Shown here: in pieces, positions 23,144 to 34,820 of the stretch
How positions within the stretch are numbered: position 1 is the stretch's first letter
Layout of the letters: the number at the start of each line of letters is the position of its first letter
Assembly (NCBI GenBank): GCA_017979445.1
Contig: CM030706.1
Coordinates: 25,398,281-25,462,280 of the forward strand
Reading direction: 5' to 3'
From: Akebia trifoliata
Taxonomy: Eukaryota > Streptophyta > Magnoliopsida > Ranunculales > Lardizabalaceae
Length of the DNA: 64,000 nucleotides
Notes under the pieces: generated by a model
The model's input: the letters and a program-made list of their open reading frames with translations, nothing else
What the model was told of the DNA's origin: nothing
Database searches by the model: none
Made by a program: the position numbers and the translations under genes

Positions 23144-23917
23144 TCATCTGGAAGGAAGAGACGTCTGGGATTGACTAATATGTCCCCGAGATATCTGTAA
23201 TTCCATTCCTTCTCGCTTTCGACCGCTAATTCGGTCTGATTGCGGTGGCATAAGTTTTTCATCAATCTTGTTAAAATCCAGTGGCCTTATTGTTCCTTGA
23301 GTTGGCCCATCTAACATTTTTCTTAGCCACGGATCTTTAATCGGTTGACGTCGACTAGAACATTGCTCCCCTCTATGTCCTAACTTACCACATTCGTAAC
23401 ATGCCACTACTCTTTCTTTTGACTGATTTAATATTATATGTTGTTGTTTCTTGTAAAACTCTTTCATCTCTTGAGCAGATATTTCTATAGTCTCGCTTCT
23501 TATGCATGGTTGATTTCCTCGTGACTTTGCTAGTTTCGTAATTGTTTGCCTCTCATCAGATTCTAACTGTCTTTCTTCAAATAGGCTTTGAGGCGATGAT
23601 TGCAATATCCCTACTTCTTCTTGCAGTCCTCCCTTTGTTGGGATGTTTACCCTCGAATCCTTTTGGGATTTATCCTTAAGATGGTGGTCAAGCTTTTCTT
23701 CTATCCTCTCTAATCTCTTTGTCAGTTGACCAACCATAATCATTTGAGCCTCAAACATCTCCAATTGTCTCATTTCCATACGAGTCTGCCTTTGGGATAA
23801 CTCCGAGATTGCTTCTATCAACTGTTCTAACTTAGTGAGTTTACTTGACCCAGATAAGTCTTCCCTACCAGTTTGACTCCTTGTCATGGGTCCAGTTGCA
23901 CCAATATTTCCTTGCAT
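23144..23917 (-). pseudogene. Gag-like ORF with coiled coil and zinc knuckle
   Basis: Open frame of 257 residues starting MQGNIGATGPMTRSQTGR. Residues about 25-90 form a heptad-rich coiled coil (LTKLEQLIEAI..., LTKRLERIEEKL). A CX2CX4HX4C knuckle (CYECGKLGHRGEQC) lies near residue 172. The central Retrotrans_gag core is missing between coiled coil and knuckle compared with full Ty3-type gag. The ATG lies about 340 bases inside the primer-binding site, a normal place for gag. Confidence 0.7.
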
Positions 23918-24257
23918 ATTTCATAACCTGTAAGTTCAGAAATCTTCACTTTATCAGAAGCAAAGCACTTCTCCGAACCACACCAACATCATTCTCATAG
24001 AAGTATTAACTACTAGTATAAAGGAATCTAGTAATGAATACCATTTTCATTACTAACAGAATGAACCTATAATTTTATTCTACGCTTGCTAAGCGCTAAG
24101 GATTTCTAGACACAGAAGAGCTCGCAATCCCAGTACGGAATTACTGAAGAGCTCGGATACCGAATTCTTAGTGACACTCTATGATTGTCGATCTAATATC
24201 TATGGTATCAACAAATTCTCTAAAACATAGCAGATCTGTATCCCATACGGATCTAAT

Positions 24258-24274
24258 GCTATGCTCTGATACCA
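24258..24274 (-). other. Primer-binding site, initiator tRNA-Met
   Basis: On the minus strand TGGTATCAGAGCATAGC starts four bases inside the 5' LTR end. TGGTATCAGAGC is the standard plant PBS complementary to the 3' end of initiator tRNA-Met. Confidence 0.95.
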
Positions 24275-24278
24275 TCTG

Positions 24279-27200
24279 TGGCGCCCCGCCAAACACTAAC
24301 ACAAATCCCCATGTCAGATCTCGAGGTATTATGTAGCACCTCGAAATTTCGGCATGGTCTCCTCTGTTTATGTTAGCATTCCAAGGTGTTCAACCTGCAC
24401 CTGATAAACGACATACAATCCTGCATTTACATACATAATGTAATAACGAGCGGAAGCCTATATACATCTAATATCGTTCGATAGATCAGAGTGCGGAAGA
24501 AGAAAATTTATATACAGGATTATACAGAGATTTTCTCACTCTAACAAAAGTCCTAACGCTCAGAACAACATCTATAATACTACCTAGACAAACTAACACC
24601 ATTAGAGGGGTGTAGCCCCAATACTCACCAAGTGACAAAGTCTGGCTATCTATTTGACCCACCAGATGATTCTCACTCGTGCTCTATACTTGTCTCGCCA
24701 AGCTTTAGATCTGAAACTAAAAAATAGAGAAGGAAAGGGTGAGTAACAAGGGTTACCCAGTAAGGAAGCAACAATTTCTGCCAATAACCTCTCCTAACAT
24801 GAACGAATAAACATACTGAATCATTTTAAAATAAACAAAATTTTACAGAAGAAAACTACGATTAACTGGTACATATAGCCAGGGATGAGCAACTAAACAT
24901 TTTAAAACTCACATTACATCGATCAGCAGTACTCACTATAACATTCTCTTTTTATACAAATCTAATTGATCAAATGGAAACAATAAACATGCATTTCATC
25001 TTATATATCAAAATAAGCAACAGATACATAATACACAATGGTGGAGTATTGGAATTAGAGAGTTGGGATTCACGACTGGATCGCTCCCAGTCGGGACATG
25101 ATGTTACAATTCTTCTCGGGTTTTTAGTTCCTGATTTTGTGGCTGGTCGCTGTTTACCATGCTTGGTTGACCATTTATCCGGCTCAGGCTGGCCGTTTGA
25201 CGTGACCGTAAGCAATGGGTCTCTTTCGATGTGTCAGAACGTTCGACTACTATAGATTGTTAGTGATCACTAACTAATCATCTTCGTCTATGCCTATCAG
25301 GCGTACATGTGATTCCCAAAGATACAAACCATTCGTATACGACCACCTTTACATTACAAGTTCACTGGTAAAGATAGAGAGGAATAAACCCGGATTCCAG
25401 TTGTGACTCCACTCTCATACGCGTCCCATACCACGTATGAGTTTGGTGGTCCCTACCGTACATCCCAGGATAGTACACCACTCCGGATGATATGATGCAC
25501 TATCCCTTCAGGCATTCACAAACTCTTTAACAGCTCACAAAATAGCTACTTATATATATTATTTTCATTTGAAAACAAAAGAGAAATTAACAATACAAGG
25601 TTGAGAATAGATATCCAGTTTCCTACCATGCAAGTGTGGCCACCCGGCCTAAAATAAATAACATAACAGAGCGCCTCGCGCTAACAGAAAGTAAATAAAC
25701 ATGCAACCAGTAACATTATCCCTGGATATCCGTTCACCAACCTGCATACAACACAACAACGTAAAATGCAGACATCACCCCTCGGGTGTGACTCTGACAT
25801 TTTACCGTTTCATACCCTTTTTCCCTTTTTTTCGACTTTTACAGTTTTCAATCTCTTCATAAAATATCCATTTTCTGATATTCATCAACTCAATATGAGT
25901 TCATTGAATATTAAATCACATTTTTCAACTATACAATTTATTTCTATCAATAATATTGAAAAAAAATACAAATTTCATATCAAAACGGGGTCCGAGCAGT
26001 GCACAAGACCCAATTTATGGCAATAACCCGTTAAAATACTCTACCCACGTATAATTTGTTAAAAATACAATTAAACATATCAAACATGCAATTTCTGGCG
26101 TGAATTTTGAAATAAACAAAGAATTCTATATTTCGAAAATACATCCAAATTTTTCCAATAAAATCCTAAATGCAATTTTCACAATCTATGATTATTAATA
26201 GAAATTCAGAGTTCCTTACAATCTCTAGGCGAAAGGATCAAAGCACGTGCACGGAAATCGAGGCGATCGGCACGGAAATCGAGACGGACCGAACTTCGAA
26301 GCGGCTGATTTTTGAAATCGACCTGGTGGTTTTGAAGATCTCGATGTGCTTGTCTCTTCTCCCTTCTACGGCGAAAGGCGGTTTGACCCCGAAACCGATG
26401 AAAATCGAGGTCGAAGTTACGAAAATCTCCGTATCCAAATACGGCTGATTTTTGACGATACGGGTGAAAAGAAAGTAAAACGAAGCAAGGTTGGGTGGGT
26501 TTTGTAGAGAATGAGGCTGCGGACGTTTCTCCCTTCTACGTCGGAAGACGGTTTGACCCCGAAACGAACGAAATCCGAGGTCAAAGTTTTGAAATTTCCG
26601 TATCCAAATACGGCTGATTTTTGACGATATCGGGTAAAATAGAAAGTGAAACGAAGAAAGGTAGGGTGGGTTTTGTAGAGAACGTAGCTGCGGACCTTTT
26701 TCTCTTCTGCGACGATCGTCGAAAGTGGACCGTTTGCGAGAGATCTGAGGTGGAAGATCGGAGAGAAAAAAAATAAATTTTCGTTTTATATGTCTCGGCC
26801 ATATGACGCGTTGGGGAAGATGAGTTATATAAAAAAAATTAAATTTTTTTTATTTTTTTTTTTTTTTTATTTTTTATAAAAGTTAGGACGAAATCGGTAT
26901 TTCGCCTATTGTTTTGATCGACGATAACTTGGTCATTCGGTCTCCAAAACTGACAAACGAATATACTATTTCGCCTAATTTTTCGTTCCGGATCTAATGG
27001 TATAGTCAATTTCTACAAATTATGTCTCCATCAAAAATTTACATTTTTAGCCTGACGTGACCCCTGAACTTGATGTCATTTTCGTTTTTGGCGATAATTC
27101 GACTTCCTGATCTCCAAAAATGACAAATAAATAGTCTATGTTGAATAATTTTTCGTTATAAACCCAATGGTATGATCGAATTTTAAAAATTATTCCTCTA

Positions 27201-27460
27201 ACAAAAAGTCACTGTTTTAGCTTGGTCCGATCCGGTAATCGAGGATTTTGTAACTTTTATATTCGGACTCGCATTTGAGCGTGCTTACAGGCTAAACTAT
27301 GTTTTTCGATCATTTTGAATCTAATGGTGAGGTCAGATTCCATTAAAAATGATCAGAAACATCCTAAAATTTTACCCCTAAGTCCCACTTTCAATATTTT
27401 TCTCAAAATTTCACTATTTATTTTTCCTCAAGATACAAATCAGAAATTCGGGGTTTTACA
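24279..27460 (-). repeat. 5' LTR of the minus-strand Tekay/Del-like element
   Basis: Partner of 17909-21086, slightly longer because of small insertions in A/T runs. Because it is the upstream LTR it should hold the promoter. I did not locate a clear TATA box on the minus strand. Confidence 0.95.
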
Positions 27461-27465
27461 TTTTT

Positions 27466-27890
27466 TCATTGAATTAGATGTTCTTCAATTACTTGATCAA
27501 AGAATCTACTTATTTTGAAACCCACTTCAGTCTCCTAACCAAACCAGTGAGAGTGTCCATCCATCCCAATAATGGAAACAAGTCACCAATACTAAAAGCT
27601 ACTATAAGCTTCATCATCTCCCTTGACAATCTCCAAATCTGTTTTTGCCATCTTCACCTTTATGTTTCATACCAAGAGCACAACTCGAGACTGTGTTGTT
27701 GGAGAGAGTGATCACTATCTGACTTAGATTAATTGTTGCTCCCTGTAGAGGCAAACATGAACGACATATCTTCTCGATCATATCAGCAATCTCTTCTTCC
27801 CTTACAAATTGTTTTAGTTCTGTTACTAAAAGTTTTTGGAGCTATTGTTTCTTTTCCTCAATCATAGTCCTCCATTATATTAGCATAACT
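27466..27890 (-). pseudogene. CYP71-like P450, N-terminal part, broken
   Basis: On the minus strand, frames give VREEEIADMIEKI, then INLSQIVITLSNNTVSSCAL, then KHKGEDGKNRFGD and a WMDTLTGLVRRLK block, the B-to-F helix region of a CYP71-type P450. Stops and frameshifts occur. The sequence stops at the LTR element's right edge and resumes on its left side at 17908, giving one P450 gene split by the insertion. The membrane anchor and first exon part are not recognisable. Confidence 0.8.
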
Positions 27891-28195
27891 AGTAGTGGAT
27901 TAATTTGAAGGAAACTTACTGATTCTTTCACTGTTGAACTTGGTAATGAAAATATCTATTACCATTTTCTTGGTCAACAATTACTTTTAGAAATGAAAAG
28001 AAAAACTTGAGTCTATTAATTTAAGAGGTTTTGTGGCATTATGTGTAAGTTTATTAATTTACATCCATTTCTCTTTGGAATGTTTTGATACTTGGAATTG
28101 AGATTGTGTTACACTTAAGCATCCAATTAGTGAATAGGGTAACCCCTTTTTGTGCCCCTGAAAATAAATCTAGGCGATATATAACAGGGATGATT

Positions 28196-28307
28196 TTTTC
28201 ATTTCACAGCAATTGTGGAGAAAATTTTGGTTCATTTGTCCAAGACCCTGATAATTCCTCTCAAACCATATATGAGTCATGGATTGGTTCAAGTGATTTC
28301 CCCATAG
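28196..28307 (+). pseudogene. Glutamate carboxypeptidase II-like (M28) exon fragment
   Basis: After acceptor TTTCACAG the frame includes VQDPDNSSQTIYESW and IGSSD, as in the plant AMP1/LAMP1-type M28 peptidase region upstream of the metal-binding GGGSD segment. The next exon lies at 42836-42923, beyond the LTR element. The rest of the gene is absent. Confidence 0.75.
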
Positions 28308-28599
28308 CAAGTAGTATTTAAAAGTGCACTACATTTAAGTGATTTAAGTAAAACTGTAATTCACTCATAGTTACAAAAAATGGCCTTTTCCCCTGAAAAA
28401 GTTGGGTTTAAAATAAGTTTTTTGTCTCTTGCAATTAAAATGAGCTTTTAGGATTTAGTGATTCATTAATGTCGTTTAATGTGGATTTACTAAGACTGTC
28501 TTGATATTATGGTTGTTAATTTTTCAATTGTGTTATTTTGTTCGAAACATAGTTGATTATAATTTTTTTTTAGCATCATCGCATATATTATCATGTGTT

Positions 28600-28604
28600 G
28601 AAAT
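28600..28604 (+). repeat. Target-site duplication GAAAT, left
   Basis: GAAAT immediately precedes the 5' LTR start and is repeated at 42458-42462 directly after the 3' LTR end. Confidence 0.95.
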
Positions 28605-29974
28605 TGTAGACACCCCATTTTTGCATCCGCCTGATTAATCAACTCGTCAACCCGATTGCAATGATTCCCAATGATGGATGTGTATTCCATTGCTTTATTT
28701 TGTTACCAGATGTAGACACCTCAATTTGAACGGGCCACTTCTCGAAAGGGCCCAAAAATATCGATTTTCTAAATAAATGGGCCAACGGGCCTTAAAAGCC
28801 TAAGTCATTGAAAAGTGACATTTTTACCAACCCGAGGCCCCTAAGACCTCTCAATGGTTTAGGAGACCCACCAAAAGGACTCGGCCTACCTTACGTCTTC
28901 CCAATATTCACCGCTCCGCTTCCAAAATAAAAAACGCCAAATTTTCGGTAAATTTCACCAACGGGCCTAAAAAGCCCGATTCGCCAACACGTGGCATTTT
29001 TGATCAAACTAATGATTGCAAAAATCTAAAAAAATAAAAAAATAAAAAATGTGAGACTTGGGATGTCTACCCCTCCTCTACTACCATCGCTCCGCCTCCG
29101 AATCCGCAAAAAACCATAGGCCCACCTAAGGCCCATGAGCCCTCAACACTTTCCTAAATCGATTTCTCATCTTACCCCTAACTTAAAATCAATCCACATC
29201 AACCAAAATCTAAAACCAACCTATACCCTCAAAATCCATTCCAAAATAACCCCCAACCAATTCCTAAAATTCAAAACCATTTCATAACCCAAGCCCAAAA
29301 CACTCCAAAGCCTCTAAGCCCAAATCCATATCCAATTCATATCCAACCCACAACCCTAACCCATCAACCACTACCCACATCAACCAATCACCATCTTGAT
29401 AATCAAAGATGACACATGTCATCACCCCATCTCACCTCCCTCACCCAACTACCTACCCCATTAATTTGCTTTAAATCCCATCTACCCACACATCAACCCA
29501 TCACTTTTTCTCTCAAATCAAACACATCTACCCACACCCCTAACCTATACCTACCCTAATCTACCCTCATCATTCCCTATAAAACCTACATCTACAACCT
29601 AAACCTACACCATCCTCTCAAGTCAAACACTCAACCTCTCCCATCAACCTATCCCAACCCTTCATTTCCACCCACCTTAACACATGGCATCATCTCCCTC
29701 ACCCTCCCAAAATATCATCAACCACCTCTTTAAATCCTCCATGCTCTTAAATCAAATCACAACCACCATCTTAAACTTACCTCACCAAACACTCCACCCA
29801 AATGGGTTGGGTAGGATCCAAACCATTTGGGTCAAAACTCACCCATTTAACCCTCCTTACCTAAATACCCTCCAATCTCCTCTAAATTACACCCACTTCT
29901 CTCTCAAACTCATAACCATTCTACCCTTTTTCTTCACTTCACCCCATTATATCCCTAAAATAACTCCTCAATAT

Positions 29975-29984
29975 CTATAAATAC
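29975..29984 (+). promoter_or_regulatory. TATA box of the solo LTR
   Basis: CTATAAATAC stands in a C-rich context, similar in form and position to CTATAAATAG of the host LTR, which suggests the plus strand is sense. Confidence 0.6.
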
Positions 29985-30519
29985 CCTCCTCCTCTTCCCA
30001 AAAATGGCCCCCAACTTTCACTACAAAGTTTCTCCCCAACTCTCTCTCTACTAACAACTATCACCCCTCTCACTAAGAAAATCCTCATCAATTCCCTCAC
30101 ACTAATCCTCCCCAAGTCTCATAAAAAAAAATCACATACTCATCATCTCTTCTTTACTCCTTCAACCAACAAAAAAAAAAGTTGTATTTGCTTAAAATAC
30201 TAAGGACTCAAGAAGACTCAAAGAAGAAGAAAAGAAGAAAGAAGATACAAGGTGGGTTCAAGGCAACCCCCCCTCTCTCTTCTACATCCTCTCCTTCTCC
30301 CTCTTCTATCACCCCTCTCCCCTTCATTTTATTTTTTAGGATGAATGGACCCCAAGGCTAAAGGTCTATAAGGGTTATTTCCATCAATGGAATGACCCTA
30401 TGATCAAGCCGAAAATGAACCCCTATCTAGGGTACAAATGCACAACACGTGGCACATCATTTTTCGTATTTTTTTTAATCAAATGACCGAGTTGAGTTGA
30501 GGTTACCACTATTTAGTGG

Positions 30520-30554
30520 GGAGAAAAGGGTGCCTAACACCTTCCCTTTTCTCC
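30520..30554 (+). other. RNA hairpin with loop TGCCTAACACCTT (solo LTR)
   Basis: GGAGAAAAGGG pairs perfectly with CCCTTTTCTCC around the 13-base loop. The same loop on a different stem occurs in the LTRs of the host element. See findings. Confidence 0.85.
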
Positions 30555-31773
30555 AACCGAGCCGCTTACCCCGGATCTTAAGGTTTGATCCGTACCTTAT
30601 CCACGTGAGTCACTAAAATGCCAAAATGTCACTTTTTCAAAAAAGGCACATCGGGTGACCATTCACACCCACTTACAATATGAATGGTGGCGACTCCAAA
30701 TCATAGTAGATGTGACCGTCGTAATGAGGAAATCACATGTCTACACCAGATATGTTTCAGAAATCCGGATGAGGTATCTCGAACTGACAAAACTTAGAAA
30801 CCACGCTACGCTAGGTAAATACGACCCCAAAAACATAGAAATCATCATCTTGCAAATCAAAAAGAAGCTTCACGATAAAAATCACTAAAAACAATCAAAT
30901 TACCAAAATACCCCTAACCTCAAAACAACCCTAGAGCCTACGTTACGCTTAGGAAAACTCATTCAAACACACAAAACAACAAATCGAAACCAAATAAATC
31001 ATTTCGCCAATTTTCACAGAATTCGACAAAATTACGAAAATGCCCCTCATAAAGTTCACGACCATTTCACACAAAAAATTTTATAAATAACACAAAATAA
31101 TATTTTTCATTGAATTCCTTACAAAAAATCAATTCTAAAACATCCTAGAACATTAAAAACCGACTTAAAACGTGAAAAGTCCTTTCCGGGGGGCAAAACG
31201 ATAATTTCACAATTTTCATAATTAAAAAATTCGAAATTAATAAATAAAACATTAAATAATTAAAGTGAAACATTAATGAAATTAATTTAAAATTTTGAAC
31301 CTAAAAAATCGATTAATCGGACTCTCAGGCAAAATTGTTGAGGGTTCGTGAGATATTTCTTTAAGGACCCCTCCATTTGGGGGTCCAAAGAATTAAAGAA
31401 ATAATTGAAGGGGGTTCTCCAAAAATTAAAAGTAAATCAAGCAAGACTGAAGTCAAGGTATTAAAGTCAATTAAGTGAAATTGAAGTCAAAATTAAAGTC
31501 AATCAAGCAAGACTGAAGTCAAGATATTAAAAGTCAATCAATTAAGACTAAAGTCAAAATATTAAAAGTCAATCAAATAAGACCAAAAGTCATAATAGAA
31601 TTCTAATTAAATAATAACTCTATCTAATAGAGTTCTAACTTAAAAATAATTCTACCTAAAACAATTCTAATTAAAACACAATTCTACCTAAAACAATTTT
31701 AACTAAAACACAACTCTAATTAAAAGATCTCTAATTAAACACTAATTCTATCCAAATCAATCCTAAAAAACAT

Positions 31774-31783
31774 CTATAAATAG
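31774..31783 (+). promoter_or_regulatory. TATA box of the 5' LTR
   Basis: CTATAAATAG, identical in the 3' LTR at 41846-41855, followed by a G/C-containing stretch fit for transcription start. Confidence 0.7.
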
Positions 31784-32184
31784 AGGTGCTCACACCCTAT
31801 TTTCGTATCAAATCATAAAACCCTAAGATAAGTAGGTCTAGAAGCCCCCATAGCCCCCCATAAACCCTAGTTTTGGAGTCCCAACTCCTTACCTAACATC
31901 CCCCCTTCAATTTTAGTCTAGAAAACACCTAAAATCCCTCCAAAAACACCCCTAAATCCACAATAAATTTGAAGAGTTCAGATTCAGAAACAAGGAGATA
32001 CCTTGATCTAGGAGATCCGAAATCAAATCCGGAGACAGAACGAAGCAAGGGAGTACAGTACAAGGAGCTCTTTTTGTCAGATCTGAGGGAGCAAAATCCT
32101 TGCTATCGGAAAGGTATGAAATTTTTTTTTTTTTTTTTTATCTAGGTTTTTAGCAATGTGATATATTTGGGAAGTTAGTAGAGA

Positions 32185-32230
32185 CCGGCTTTGGCCGGGC
32201 GGGGTTGGTGCCTAACACCTTCCAACCCCG
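32185..32230 (+). other. Double hairpin near the end of the 5' LTR
   Basis: CCGGC-TTTG-GCCGG is followed by CGGGGTTGG (32200-32208), loop TGCCTAACACCTT and CCAACCCCG (32222-32230), a perfect 9-bp stem. The 3' LTR copy has one loop change (TACCTAACACCTT near 42281) and keeps the stem. Confidence 0.85.
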
Positions 32231-32384
32231 TAACGTGATCCCCGGACTCTTTTTCTCTTTCGTAGATTAGTTTGTTTTTTTTAGAGTCAATTTGGTTCCT
32301 AGACCATAACAAGTAGGTGGCGACTCCCAAACCTCAAGGGTCAAAAGCGGATCCGTGCACCCCGCGGATCGAGGGCGCTTTCAG

Positions 32385-32402
32385 TGGCGACTCCACTGGG
32401 GA
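32385..32402 (+). other. Primer-binding site
   Basis: TGGCGACTCCACTGGGGA begins one base after the LTR end. It starts with TGG, the complement of tRNA CCA. The tRNA-Arg type PBS reported for Ogre/Tat elements looks like this; I assign the tRNA from memory of that family. Confidence 0.8.
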
Positions 32403-33162
32403 CATTGAGGATCAAACTTGAAAAGCCCCAAGTATGGGTATATTGCCAAATGGACCTAGTTTTTATTTTATTGCGTTTAATTAATTATTTATTTATTTTC
32501 TTTAGATTCTCTTATTTTTGTTCTTGCGGCATCATGTGATTGGATTTTGAATATGATATTCTGAAAAATTATGGTTCAATCGAGGGTCACTTTGGATGAC
32601 CTTAAATAATTCAAGAGGTTAGTTTTATTAAATATGGAATGATGGTTGTTGAACCATGAAGATTTAAAAAAGTAAATAAATAAATATATTTTTATTTATT
32701 TATTATTTTTTTAAAATTATTTTTGAGGTAACTATATCTGATTTTTTGAAAAAAAGATAGATTTTTTTTTTTTTTTTGGCTCGCTGTTAGCAACAGATAA
32801 GAATTTTTACACGTGGTGTGGTTAGCAAAGAAGCTTTTTTTATTAGTTTGAATATGTGCGTGACAGAATGGTGTGTGGCTGGTAAAGAGTTTTTCTTTTA
32901 AATTGTGCTTGCGTTTTTTATCATCTTTTTCTTTAAAAAAAAAAAAAAAATTTGCGTAAGAGACATTCTGAAAGCAACATCAATAAGTAATTCTTTTTTT
33001 AGGTTTGTTGGTTTTTTTTTATTTAAAAAAAAAATTAAAAAAATTTGCCCAAAGGGCGTGCTCTTAGCAACACAGCAACAATTGTTTTTAAAAGGGTGTG
33101 CCGCTAGTAAGAAGAGAAAATTTCTCTTCCTGTCTTCTTCTCCCATGGAAGAAGAGACAATA

Positions 33163-33170
<8 letters not shown>

Positions 33171-33198
<28 letters not shown>
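33171..33198 (+). repeat. (GA)n microsatellite
   Basis: About fourteen GA units lie about 110 bases upstream of the uL13 start codon. They may be part of the captured 5' UTR, as plant housekeeping leaders often carry GA/CT repeats. Confidence 0.8.
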
Positions 33199-33199
<1 letters not shown>

Positions 33200-33308
33200 C
33201 AGCTTTGTGGTGTTCATTGTTCGAATCATTGACAAAAAAAAAAAACCAAAAAGGGGACGAAGAGATCGAAACACAGAGTCGCATCTCTCCTGGCAGTCGA
33301 TATTGATC

Positions 33309-33810
33309 ATGGTTTCAAGTTCAGGAATTTGCGATTGAAGAGTGGTGGTTGACGCTCGCCACCACGTGCTTGGCCGATTAGCCTCCATTGTAGCCAAGGA
33401 GCTCATCAATGGGCAGAAAGTTGTGGTGGTTCGATACGGAGAGGTCTGTTTTTCATATGCTTTGGTTCGACAAAAGATGAAGTATCTTCGGTTCTTGAGG
33501 AAGAGAATGAACACCAAACCCTCTCATGGCCAACTCCATTTTCGTGCTCCTGTTGAGATTCTCTAGAGAACCATCCAAGGGGTGATCCTTCATAAGACGA
33601 AGCGTGGAGCGGCGGTTCTTAATCGGTTAAGAGTTCATGAGGGGTCCCACCTCCTTATAACAAAACTAAGAGGATGGTCATCCCTGATGCTCACAAGGCT
33701 TTGAGGCTTCAACCTGAACATAAATATTGTTCATTGGGCAAGCTTTCATCTGAGGTTGGAAGTGACCATCATTACACCATTAAGGAACTTGAAGAAGAAG
33801 AAAGGGTAGG
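33309..33810 (+). pseudogene. RPL13A: Ribosomal protein uL13 (RPL13A) intronless copy inside the retrotransposon
   Basis: From ATG 33309 the frame follows plant 60S protein L13a: [88 protein letters not shown] and YTIKELEEE. About 165 residues run collinearly with no intron, then homology ends near 33810, so the last part of the roughly 206-residue protein is missing. Inactivating changes: TGA at 33336-33338, TAG at 33564-33566, and a one-base deletion in a G-run near 33641-33644. uL13 is a structural protein of the large ribosomal subunit. The lack of introns points to capture via mRNA. Confidence 0.9.
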
Positions 33811-33959
33811 AGAGTTTTTTTTAAAACGTGTGTGCTGCCAGCAAGTGAAAAAAAAGGTTTTATAAAGTTTTTTATTTTACCAATAATGCCTGGTCCCACC
33901 TTGTTTTATTTTAAAATTAATATTTTGGCATGCTTGTTTAACCTTCATCACAGAAAGCT

Positions 33960-34740
33960 CACTGTTTTATAAAATTTATTACTAAAAAAAAAACAACTTT
34001 ATATGATTCCTCATATATGAGAAAGTCAATTTTCAGCAAAAGGAGTGAGGCTATCCTCACCAATTTAACAAGATTTCAGATCTAACTAAAGGCTTTTGAT
34101 CTCCCCCACGTGGAAGCAACACATATTTTTTATAATTTTTTTTTTTTTTGACAGATTCATTGTTGCATTTGGATATGAAAAAATGGTGGTTTGCTTTTCT
34201 CACTAGCTTAGTGAGGTTTCTTTCTTACTAACGGTCATTGACCTCACCACGTGATAATAAGAAATGAGAGAATTATTGGTTGCCCTCTCCATGGTCAAAG
34301 AAATTTCTTTTTATCGGCACACCAATTTTTATAATGTTACATTAATTATAGTAACTACGTGATTTACATTGGGGTGACATTGGTAGAAGTTGGTATGGTA
34401 ATAACAACTCACTTCTTGTTTTTTTTAGGATTTTAATTTTTTAATTTTTTTTTTAATTTTTTTTCTTTTAAAAAAGGGTTATTTGATTTTTATTTTTATT
34501 TTTTAAAAGTCTTCATCCCATTTTTAGTACAATGTTATTTGGAATCTCAATTTACTTAGGGTCACTCAAAATAATCCTTGATTGGAATACATAAGGAAAT
34601 GATGCTTGCTTCTAACATTGATATGCTTAATGTGCTTATGTGATTGGAATAATGTGATCTTGATTGAATATTCATATGATTTGAATGGTTTTGGTTTTGA
34701 TTAAATTTCTATATAATCCAATGTATGATGGTATCATCAG
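33960..34740. other. Untranslated interior of the retrotransposon, A/T homopolymers
   Basis: No recognised frame. It contains repeated phrases related to 32779, 33050, 33093 and 33828 (variants of 'gtgtgctgccagcaa' / 'gtgccgctagtaa'). Confidence 0.4.
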
Positions 34741-34820
34741 GGCCATGGGCCCATTTGTTTGAAAAATGCCCCGGGCACACCCCACCCTGTTTTGCACACA
34801 CCACATGCACGTTTACTGTT

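Larger units (their letters stand above)
17909..27460 (-). mobile_element. Ty3-type LTR retrotransposon (Tekay/Del-like), internally deleted
   Basis: Two direct repeats of about 3.18 kb (17909-21086 and 24279-27460) flank only 3.2 kb. On the minus strand the LTRs begin TGTAAAACCCC and end ...GGGCGCCA. The primer-binding site lies at 24274-24258 and a polypurine tract at 21103-21087, so the 5' LTR is the right-hand copy. The element carries gag zinc-knuckle fragments and an integrase C-terminal remnant, but no RT or RNase H that I can see. The LTRs are nearly identical by eye, so insertion looks fairly recent. The 5-bp target duplication TTTTT (17904-17908, 27461-27465) lies in a T-run and is weak, but the P450 sequence on the two sides joins up. 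Confidence 0.9.
28711..30745 (+). mobile_element. Solo LTR of a different element nested in the 5' LTR
   Basis: A 2035-bp unit begins TGTAGACACC and ends CATGTCTACA (8-bp terminal inverted repeat TGTAGACA) and is flanked by CCAGA at 28706-28710 and 30746-30750. The 3' LTR at 40820-40824 has a single CCAGA at this position, an exact empty site. No PBS, gag or second LTR is present, so a full element recombined to a solo LTR. It is strongly C-rich and G-poor on the plus strand (about 29160-30130). TATAAATA lies near 29976, and a perfect 11-bp-stem hairpin at 30520-30554. Confidence 0.95.
28605..32383 (+). repeat. 5' LTR, interrupted by a solo LTR
   Basis: Bases 28605-28710 and 30751-32383 together equal the 3' LTR (1739 bases each when the nested 2040 bases are removed). 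Differences from the 3' LTR are few (for example 30805 CTACG versus CTGCG). A TATA box CTATAAATAG lies at 31774-31783, so transcription probably starts about 30 bases downstream. A hairpin region lies at 32185-32230. Confidence 0.95.

Noticed and set aside
32898..33306. 128-133-residue frames on both strands near the uL13 copy
   Set aside because: Driven by A/T homopolymers and (GA)n; no family features, and the uL13 frame explains the neighbouring conservation.
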